NCBI GenBank assembly: GCA_015233685.1
Contig: JADFXF010000015.1
Coordinates: 1 to 37,714, forward strand
Direction: 5' to 3'
Source of the DNA: Nitrospirota bacterium
GTDB taxonomy: Bacteria > Nitrospirota > Thermodesulfovibrionia > Thermodesulfovibrionales > Magnetobacteriaceae
DNA length: 37,714 nucleotides
The position numbers and the translations under genes were made by a program. The notes beneath the pieces are model-generated. The model made no database searches and was not told where the DNA came from. It saw only the letters and a list, made by a program, of their open reading frames with translations. Of the stretch, positions 32,284-37,714 are shown in pieces; position 1 is the stretch's first letter; every line of letters starts with the position of its first letter.

Positions 32284-33459
32284 GTGAGTTCTAAGGGATG
32301 CGTACTGGTAGTTGATGATCAATCGCTGAACGTTAAGCTGTTGGACACTATCCTAACCCGCAACGGGTTTGATGTGATGAAGGCCTACGGTGGGCGGGAG
32401 GCGCTGGACGCCTGCAAAGATAGTGTTCCAGATATTATTCTCCTTGACATGATGATGCCGGGTATGGATGGGCTGCAGACTTGCCGTGCCCTGAAGTCAA
32501 ACCCTCTTACCGCCGCCGTTCCGGTAATTTTTATCAGCGCCCTCACTGATGTATCGGATAAAGTTAACGCCTTTACACACGGTGGGGTGGATTATATTAC
32601 AAAGCCGTTTCAAAAGGAAGAGGTCATCTCCCGTGTGGAGAGCCATCTTAGGATATATCGTTTACAGAAGTCATTGGATGAAAAAAATAGCCACCTCGAG
32701 CAATCTCAAAATGAACTAACCACACTGAACCAGCTTCTCGCCGCATACAACGACAAACTAGAGGATATGGTCAGAAGCAGGACTCAGGAACTTGACAACA
32801 CAAATAAACAACTCACTGTCTCTCTTAAGGAAAAGGAGATACTCATTAAAGAGGTTCACCACCGGGTTAGAAACAACCTCCAAATTATCTCAAGTATGCT
32901 CAACCTTGGCCTCTCAAATATAACCAACCCTGAGTTTGCCGCCGTTTTCAGAAGCAGTTACTCCAGAGTCAGGGTTTTATCAGTCATACATGACAAGCTC
33001 TGCGAGAGCATTGACTTCTCGTCGGTAAATATCGAAGATTTTATAAATGTCCTGTTCAGTGAACTCGTGTCGGCCTACGGGGCCAGGCCCATACCCTCTC
33101 TGGCAATAGTCTCAAACATGGACTCGCTTGGCATCAACATCATGATTACGTGCGGCCTTATTCTGAACGAATTAGTCTCAAACTCTATACGACATGCCTT
33201 TGCAAAAGACATACAGGGTATAATCACCGTAACCTTTAACCAGACTGAAAATGGAGAACTCGTACTAATCGTCAGAGACAACGGCACGGGCTTCGCCGAA
33301 GTCACCTCTGACGAGGGGGGAACCTACCATGGCCTTCAAGTCGTAAAAGACCTCGTACAAAGTAAATTAAAAGGCACAACACAGATAAACTCCGCTAACG
33401 GAACGACAGTTACGATAACTTTCAAAGATGTCGGCGGCAAATACCACAACATAGTCTGA
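32284..33459 (+). CDS. Response regulator fused to a HisKA_2-type histidine kinase
   Basis: 391 residues from a GTG start. The receiver domain (5-120) has VLVVDDQSLNVKLLD and the phosphoacceptor in IILLDMMMPGMDG. A coiled coil (about 125-185) leads to the HisKA_2 dimerisation helix with EVHHRVRNNLQIISSMLNL near residue 190. The ATPase domain has LILNELVSNSIRHAF (N box) and VRDNGTGFAE. No membrane segment or DNA-binding domain is present. It should act in a soluble phosphorelay, taking phosphate or signals on its receiver and passing phosphate to an unlinked regulator. It has no partner gene nearby. Confidence 0.92.
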   Translation: MSSKGCVLVVDDQSLNVKLLDTILTRNGFDVMKAYGGREALDACKDSVPDIILLDMMMPGMDGLQTCRALKSNPLTAAVPVIFISALTDVSDKVNAFTHGGVDYITKPFQKEEVISRVESHLRIYRLQKSLDEKNSHLEQSQNELTTLNQLLAAYNDKLEDMVRSRTQELDNTNKQLTVSLKEKEILIKEVHHRVRNNLQIISSMLNLGLSNITNPEFAAVFRSSYSRVRVLSVIHDKLCESIDFSSVNIEDFINVLFSELVSAYGARPIPSLAIVSNMDSLGINIMITCGLILNELVSNSIRHAFAKDIQGIITVTFNQTENGELVLIVRDNGTGFAEVTSDEGGTYHGLQVVKDLVQSKLKGTTQINSANGTTVTITFKDVGGKYHNIV

Positions 33460-33495
33460 AAGGTGTCATTAAAGTGTATACGAAATGGGGTATTG

Positions 33496-33642
33496 ATGAG
33501 AAAATCAACAAGTGTGTTGTCGGCGGCGATTATTGTAATCGTCAGGTTCCTCTACGGAATTGCCAGAGCTCAGGACCAAGTTGACTGGCAAATCCCAAAC
33601 GGCACGCTGATTAAAGTGGGCGGAGTGTATAAGGCCGACTGA
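33496..33642 (+). CDS. Very small exported protein, 48 aa
   Basis: ATG 33496 to TGA 33642, with GGGG five bases before the start. The peptide begins MRKSTSVLSAAIIVIVRFLY, a good signal-peptide shape ending near ARAQD. About 25 mature residues remain (VDWQIPNGTLIKVGGVYKAD). It follows the kinase gene by 36 bases. I do not recognise it; it could be a real small envelope protein or a truncated gene. Confidence 0.4.
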   Translation: MRKSTSVLSAAIIVIVRFLYGIARAQDQVDWQIPNGTLIKVGGVYKAD

Positions 33643-33670
33643 AACAGGATAAGGCCCACCGATGACTAAT

Positions 33671-33706
33671 CGGGCTGCGCGCAACACTTTTTTCGCGGGC
33701 AGCCCG
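33671..33706. terminator. Hairpin between convergent genes
   Basis: CGGGCTGC (33671-33678) pairs with GCAGCCCG (33699-33706). It lies between the small exported protein and the BAX-inhibitor-like gene, so it may end both transcripts. The U-tracts are poor. Confidence 0.45.
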
Positions 33707-33714
33707 TGAAGATT

Positions 33715-34458
33715 TTACCTGTCCCTTAGTTTCGCAAGCAGATTCAATATCTCAATGTAGAGCCAAACAAGCGTGACCATTATGGCAAACCCGCCGTACC
33801 ATTCAAAATATTTCGGGGCGTTTTCCCTTGCCGCACCCTCAATAAAATCAAAATCCAGCACCAGATTCATGGCCGCTATTACCACTACCACCACACTGAA
33901 TCCAATCCCTATTACGCCGCTTCCATAGATGTGCGGGATTTGTACGCCGAATAGTCCCAATACGAAGGACGCGAGATAGACGACAAATATGCCACCTGTG
34001 GCTGCCACCACGCCGGCCTTGAATTTTTGAGTTGCCCGCACTATACCAGCCTTATATGCCGCTAACAGCATGAACAGCGTGCCGAACGTAAGGGCTACGG
34101 CCTGAAAGGCAAGTCCCGGATATTTCTTCTCGAAAACCGCCGTTATGCCCCCTAAGAAAAGTCCCTCAAACACCGCGTATACCGGGGCTGTCAACGGCGA
34201 CCATTTGTTTACAAATATCGTGACCAGAGCGGTGATTAACCCGCCGACAAGACCGATAGTCATAAACGGGGTAACGGCCGCCAGTCCCTCGTCGAAATAT
34301 GTCCGCCATACCCATGATGCGCTGAACAGGAGGAGAATCAGCAGAAATGCCGTCTTATTGACCGCCCCGCTTACTGTCATTGCCCCTTCTGCTCCATAAC
34401 CTGCCATCGGCCTTCTCAGGGCCTTTGCCCTTAATGCCGGATTTGATGTTCTCATCAT
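33715..34458 (-). CDS. BAX inhibitor-1/YccA-like membrane protein
   Basis: 247 residues with about seven hydrophobic helices after a soluble, basic N-terminus (NPALRAKALRRPMAGYG). The pattern fits the Bax1-I/YbhL group: GGLITALVTIFVNKWSPLTAPVYAVFEG, split by the loop ITAVFEKKYPG, and a last part NLVLDFDFIEGAARENAPKYFEWYG with conserved acidic residues. Family members are inner-membrane proteins, some with proton-sensitive calcium leak activity; the function here is not shown. GGGAGG precedes the ATG and lies at the end of the SGNH hydrolase gene, four bases upstream, so the two are probably one operon. Confidence 0.88.
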   Translation of the reverse strand: MMRTSNPALRAKALRRPMAGYGAEGAMTVSGAVNKTAFLLILLLFSASWVWRTYFDEGLAAVTPFMTIGLVGGLITALVTIFVNKWSPLTAPVYAVFEGLFLGGITAVFEKKYPGLAFQAVALTFGTLFMLLAAYKAGIVRATQKFKAGVVAATGGIFVVYLASFVLGLFGVQIPHIYGSGVIGIGFSVVVVVIAAMNLVLDFDFIEGAARENAPKYFEWYGGFAIMVTLVWLYIEILNLLAKLRDR

Positions 34459-34462
34459 TGTC

Positions 34463-35059
34463 TTATACCTCCCTGAAGATTATTTTTGAGAAAACGTCCT
34501 TGTATATTACATCAGCCAGCAGTTCATAGCCCTTCGTGGAAAGATGAAGTCCGTCGTTAGAGTATTCAATGGCAAGGCGTTGAACCGGAGTTTCGCACGA
34601 GGCGGTAAAGTAATCCGCAAACGGGATATTAAGGCCCTTCGCGGCTTCTTTGATCATACTGTTGAGTTCAACCCGCGGCGCTATCAGAGGGTCATATCCC
34701 CTCAGGGAAGGCACGCTAACGGCCACAGGAATAATCCCCGCGTCAAGGGCGGTTTTATACATATAGTACAGGTTAGACATTATGGCGCTTAACTCCACCG
34801 ACCAGCCCAAGTCATTAGTGCCGCCAAGAATGACAACATAGTCAGGATTAAGAGACAGCACGTCTTTGTCATAACGCCGCAACATGTCCTCGGTCAGTTC
34901 GCCGCTAACCCCCTTGACGACAAAATCGGCCTTGCCGCCCATTTTCTCCATGAGGAAATCAGCATAGGGTGTCTCACGGTACCGCGGATCTTCCCGCGTA
35001 GGAGACTGAAACCCAACGGTAAGGCTGTCGCCAAAAGCCGCTATCAAAAGTTTAGACAT
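34463..35059 (-). CDS. SGNH/GDSL-type esterase, TesA-like
   Basis: 198 residues. The catalytic blocks are complete: FGDSLTVG (Ser near 11), GELTEDML with Gly, ILGGTNDLGW with Asn, and SNDGLHLSTKG with the Asp-His pair. These enzymes cleave esters, thioesters or acetyl groups. No signal peptide is visible (MSKLLIAAFGDSL begins directly with the catalytic strand), so it is probably cytoplasmic, unlike E. coli TesA. GGTGAG lies just before the ATG. The BAX-inhibitor-like gene follows after four bases; the link between the two is unclear. Confidence 0.9.
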   Translation of the reverse strand: MSKLLIAAFGDSLTVGFQSPTREDPRYRETPYADFLMEKMGGKADFVVKGVSGELTEDMLRRYDKDVLSLNPDYVVILGGTNDLGWSVELSAIMSNLYYMYKTALDAGIIPVAVSVPSLRGYDPLIAPRVELNSMIKEAAKGLNIPFADYFTASCETPVQRLAIEYSNDGLHLSTKGYELLADVIYKDVFSKIIFREV

Positions 35060-35127
35060 CGCTCACCTATAGTATATTTTTTATGCCAGCAATGTCAAAT
35101 TGAAAAGTCAGCGCTGTGACATACATC

Positions 35128-35157
35128 TTGACTTTCTGGCAGTAGTGCTGGTAACGT
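35128..35157 (+). promoter_or_regulatory. Promoter of the DUF4189 gene
   Basis: TTGACT (35128-35133) and TAACGT (35152-35157) are 18 bases apart, giving a leader of about 55 bases. The -10 box is only fair. Confidence 0.45.
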
Positions 35158-35221
35158 ACCCGCACAGTTCATTCTAACAGAGGGCGGTCTTACCGCCTAT
35201 AAATTCTATCTGGAGGTCAAT

Positions 35222-35572
35222 ATGAAAAAAATTGTGTATTTGCTGGTGTTGGTGCTGATTGCCAGCGTCGGCTATTCGGAGAAGGTATTTGCCACAGGGG
35301 CGATTGCAATTTCCGAGGAAGAGGAAATGTATGGTGTTTGTACTGGTGCGGACGATAAAGACACGGCTAAGGCATGTGCGATGAAGGCGTGTAAGAACCA
35401 CGGTGGTACGGAGTGTAAGTTCCGCGTCTGGTTTGAGTCCTGCGGCGCGGTTGCTATGAGCACTAAGTACTTTGGAGTTGGATGGGGCGCGGATAAAGAA
35501 ACAGCAGACGAAAAAGCCATTGAGAACTGCGATCACAATTGCGTGGTAGTTGCCTCGGAATGTGAAAAATAA
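35222..35572 (+). CDS. Exported DUF4189-like cysteine-rich protein
   Basis: 116 residues with GGAGG five bases before the ATG. The signal peptide MKKIVYLLVLVLIASVGY ends near VFATG. The mature part has a tandem pattern of alternating GAIAI, ACAMKACKNHGGTECKF, SCGAVAMS, WGADKETADEKAIENC and VVVASEC, as in DUF4189. The seven or so cysteines probably form disulfides in the periplasm. It is a single gene ended by a hairpin. No enzymatic role is known. Confidence 0.8.
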   Translation: MKKIVYLLVLVLIASVGYSEKVFATGAIAISEEEEMYGVCTGADDKDTAKACAMKACKNHGGTECKFRVWFESCGAVAMSTKYFGVGWGADKETADEKAIENCDHNCVVVASECEK

Positions 35573-35579
35573 CGATGTC

Positions 35580-35617
35580 ATCATGAGGTTCATCTGCCCA
35601 TAGGTGAACCTCATGAT
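35580..35617. terminator. 13-bp stem hairpin after the DUF4189 gene
   Basis: ATCATGAGGTTCA (35580-35592) and TGAACCTCATGAT (35605-35617) are perfect reverse complements around 12 bases, starting eight bases after the stop. There is no strong U-tract. The right arm ends exactly where the GGDEF remnant begins. Confidence 0.6.
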
Positions 35618-36002
35618 CCACTCCTGTTTAAGAAAATCGTCAAAAAAAACGGCGGTTCGCTATGCCTGTTAGTCCGTCTGTCGAAGAAAGCCTTGATAGA
35701 ATATCGCGCTGCCGTTTCAGTTCGATCTGGTTTTTTGCCCTGAGTTTAACGAGATTCGACTTAAACGGCTTTGTAATATGATCAACCGCGCCAAGTTCAA
35801 GGCCGGTTGTTTCATTATTCTCACCATCAGGGGCTGTGACAAACATAACCGGTATATCGTAGTAAGCATTATCCTCTTTAAGTTTCCGGCATACTTCATA
35901 TCCACCCATCCCGGGCATCATGATGTCAGGCAGGATAATGTCAGATGACGCTAACTGCACAGTCAACTTCCACTTTGCTATGACACACCCTGCCCCGCAC
36001 AC
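35618..36002 (-). pseudogene. Broken response regulator/diguanylate cyclase (Rec-GGDEF) remnant
   Basis: The readable frame has the later half of a receiver domain (DIILPDIMMPGMGGYEVCRKL, then HITKPFKSN) and the linker STDGLTGIANRRFF that begins a GGDEF domain. It stops at 35640 inside a run of eight T residues. With seven T the frame continues DDFLKQEW, the expected GGDEF sequence, then homology ends at 35618. The front of the receiver, with its acidic pocket, is also missing; unrelated residues (MCGAGCVIAKW) stand there. The gene is truncated at both ends and frameshifted, so it is not expected to make cyclic di-GMP. Confidence 0.85.
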
Positions 36003-36146
36003 TTGACATAAGTCAGTGCAATAGATGATATTATAGCATATTTAGAATGCGGTTGCCTGCATATTTGGGGGGGTAATTGCGGTTAGCCGTGGCTTGAGAT
36101 TTGCGGCATGAAACAATGCCGTCATTAAATGTAAGGAGGAGAAGGT

Positions 36147-37433
36147 ATGAGAGAAGTTGTTGTGGTAAGTGGAGTTAGGACGCCGGTTGGGGCATTTGGC
36201 GGTTCGTTGAAAGATGTCACCGCGATTGACCTTGGCGCGCTTGTGATTAAGGAGACGTTGAGGAAAGTGGGCCTGAGGCCTGTTGAGAGTGACTCAGCAA
36301 AGGACTTTGCGCCTGATAAGTTGAAAGACCAGGGAATGACTGACCTTGAAAAGAAATATCACGACTATGCTGATTCCCTTAAGCCCATCGCCGTAGATGA
36401 GGTGATTATGGGCAACGTAGTGCAGGCCGGACAAGGCCAGAATCCAGGAAGGCAGGCAATGATCAGGGCGGGAGTGCCAAAAGAGACCCCCGCCTACACG
36501 ATAAACAAGGTATGCTCCTCGGGTCTTAAATCAGTTGCCCTTGGGGCCGCCTCAATAATGAGCGGGCAGGCGGATGTGGTCATCGCAGGTGGAATGGAGA
36601 GCATGAGCAATATCCCCTTTGCGCTGTTGCAGGCCAGATGGGGTTATCGCATGGCGCTGACCGGCATAGGCGAGATACACGACCTCATGGTATTTGACGG
36701 CCTGTATGAGATATTTTATGGCTATCACATGGGGATAACGGCAGAGAACATAGTGGATTTATACGGCATAAGCAGGCAGGAACAAGACGAGTTGAGCCTT
36801 CTCAGCCATACAAGGGCGCGCGCGGCCATAACAAGCGGCACATTCGCAAAGGAGATAGTCCCCGTAGTAATTAAGGGCCGCAAGGGAGACACCATAATTG
36901 ACACAGACGAAAGACCTATGGATACATCCATGGAGAAACTTGCGAAGATGAAACCCGCCTTCAAAAAAGACGGCTCAGTGACCGCTGGAAACGCCTCCGG
37001 GATAAACGACGGTGCCGCCTCTGTTTTACTGATGTCAGCGGAGAAGGCAAAGGAATACGGCCTTGAGCCATTTGTAAAGATAAAGGGCTTTGCCACCGGC
37101 GGCGTTGACCCTGCCTATATGGGGTTAGGGCCGATACCTGCCGTGAGAAAACTCCTGAAGGACAACAAGATGACGGCCAAAGACATAGATTGCTGGGAAC
37201 TCAACGAGGCCTTTGCCTCACAGGCCATCGCCTGCGTGAGGGAATTAGGGCTTTCAAATGATAAGCCTAACGAACTGGGCAGCGGCATCTCGCTTGGCCA
37301 CCCTATCGGCTGCACGGGCGCCAGACAGCTCGTAACCTGCATGAATCAGATGAAACGCAAGGGCCATAAGAATGCCATAATCACCATGTGCATCGGCGGT
37401 GGTATGGGCTTTGCGATGTTAGTAGAGAGATAA
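36147..37433 (+). CDS. Acetyl-CoA acetyltransferase (thiolase)
   Basis: 428 residues. Claisen condensation or cleavage of acyl-CoA is supported by the catalytic Cys in INKVCSSGLKSVALG near residue 120, NEAFASQA, GHPIGCTGARQ and the second Cys in CIGGGMGFAM. It is longer than the usual 393 residues because about 30 extra residues, charged and helical (DFAPDKLKDQGMTDLEKKYH), lie between the first helix region and VDEVIMGNV. AAGGAGG precedes the ATG. It seems monocistronic, with a strong terminator. It may serve fatty acid or polyhydroxyalkanoate metabolism; no partner genes are in view. Confidence 0.95.
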   Translation: MREVVVVSGVRTPVGAFGGSLKDVTAIDLGALVIKETLRKVGLRPVESDSAKDFAPDKLKDQGMTDLEKKYHDYADSLKPIAVDEVIMGNVVQAGQGQNPGRQAMIRAGVPKETPAYTINKVCSSGLKSVALGAASIMSGQADVVIAGGMESMSNIPFALLQARWGYRMALTGIGEIHDLMVFDGLYEIFYGYHMGITAENIVDLYGISRQEQDELSLLSHTRARAAITSGTFAKEIVPVVIKGRKGDTIIDTDERPMDTSMEKLAKMKPAFKKDGSVTAGNASGINDGAASVLLMSAEKAKEYGLEPFVKIKGFATGGVDPAYMGLGPIPAVRKLLKDNKMTAKDIDCWELNEAFASQAIACVRELGLSNDKPNELGSGISLGHPIGCTGARQLVTCMNQMKRKGHKNAIITMCIGGGMGFAMLVER

Positions 37434-37446
37434 GATAGTTTACGTG

Positions 37447-37485
37447 CGGCGGAAACATCATATCCATGTTTCCGCCGTTTTATTT
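37447..37485 (+). terminator. Rho-independent terminator of the thiolase gene
   Basis: CGGCGGAAACA (37447-37457) pairs perfectly with TGTTTCCGCCG (37467-37477) around nine bases and is followed by TTTTATTT. It starts 14 bases after the stop. Confidence 0.92.
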
Positions 37486-37649
37486 AGTAATTTACAGAAG
37501 TGCAGAGGGACACAACAAAACGATAGCGTCAGTAATCATATACCGGATGTTCCCCCGACAAAACGAGTAAAATCTTTATAAAAAGAGGAGTTAGAGCAAA
37601 ACGCGCACATAAGTAGCCACTAATATTATAAATATATTGCAATTAATAC

Positions 37650-37679
37650 TTGACATAGAAATGATATATAATTTATTAT
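37650..37679 (+). promoter_or_regulatory. Promoter at the right edge
   Basis: TTGACA (37650-37655) and TATTAT (37674-37679) are 18 bases apart in A+T-rich DNA. Any gene it drives lies beyond the window. The rest of 37486-37714 shows no gene. Confidence 0.6.
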
Positions 37680-37714
37680 GTAGTCACTATGTATGTTGAT
37701 GAGTCAATTTTAAA

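Noticed and set aside
35174-35614. 146-residue minus-strand ORF opposite the DUF4189 gene
   Set aside because: The plus-strand frame has a signal peptide, ribosome binding site and family pattern; the minus frame has none.
36003-36034. TTGACA with TATTAT as a thiolase promoter
   Set aside because: The spacing is 20 bases, too long to call. The nearby TGAC-ATAA-GTCA palindrome is also short.

Overview
The window reads as chromosomal DNA from a free-living Gram-negative bacterium. The best guess is Nitrospirota, possibly a relative of the magnetotactic Magnetobacterium lineage. That placement is inference from gene content: a 2-oxoacid:ferredoxin oxidoreductase beta/gamma pair and a short aconitase (both at home in reductive-TCA or anaerobic metabolism), sulfide:quinone oxidoreductase with DUF1641, bacteriohemerythrin, HD-GYP signalling, sigma-54 regulation and a short-form PheT. 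No magnetosome gene, rRNA, tRNA, CRISPR array or intact transposase was seen.

Layout. 1-353 is a visibly A+T-rich edge with a cut gene and a small ORF. 441-5036 (minus) is a translation operon, promoter-rpmI-rplT-pheS-pheT-hypothetical, without infC. 5153-7346 (minus) holds a coiled-coil envelope protein and an MltD-like lytic transglycosylase with a His/Lys-rich tail. 7604-10967 (plus) is pgi followed by aconitase. 10968-11332 is a palindromic and tandem-repeat block between convergent genes. 11333-15432 has a fused methyltransferase/glycosyltransferase, an unrecognised overlapping gene pair and a GT39-like membrane glycosyltransferase. 15490-19402 is the promoter-rpsO-pnp-terminator unit, then an M16 peptidase.

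19225-20114 is the most striking structural feature. A two-gene toxin-antitoxin-like module lies between two 182-bp copies of the 3' end of the M16 gene. The copies differ at 8 positions, 6 of them synonymous, which looks like an insertion that rebuilt its target gene.

20113-24177 (minus) is a compact regulatory circuit. A membrane sensor kinase and a sigma-54 activator are followed directly by a well-formed -24/-12 promoter that drives three exported small proteins: DUF1104 and two paralogous GPxWY proteins. This is the best candidate for a little-described system (an envelope or metal stress response, by analogy with ZraPSR).

24233-25043 is a Phd/PIN toxin-antitoxin pair. 25183-28808 (plus) is a tight string, korB-korC-argA-HD-GYP regulator-hemerythrin, with a tandem duplication at the argA/regulator junction that creates mini-ORFs. 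28935-30860 (minus) is SQR-DUF1641. 31147-35572 holds small exported proteins, a response regulator/histidine kinase fusion, a BAX-inhibitor-like protein, an SGNH hydrolase and a DUF4189 protein. 35618-36002 is a broken Rec-GGDEF gene. 36147-37433 is a thiolase with a strong terminator, and an A+T-rich tail with a promoter closes the window.

All functions come from reading the sequence and recalling families; no database search was run.
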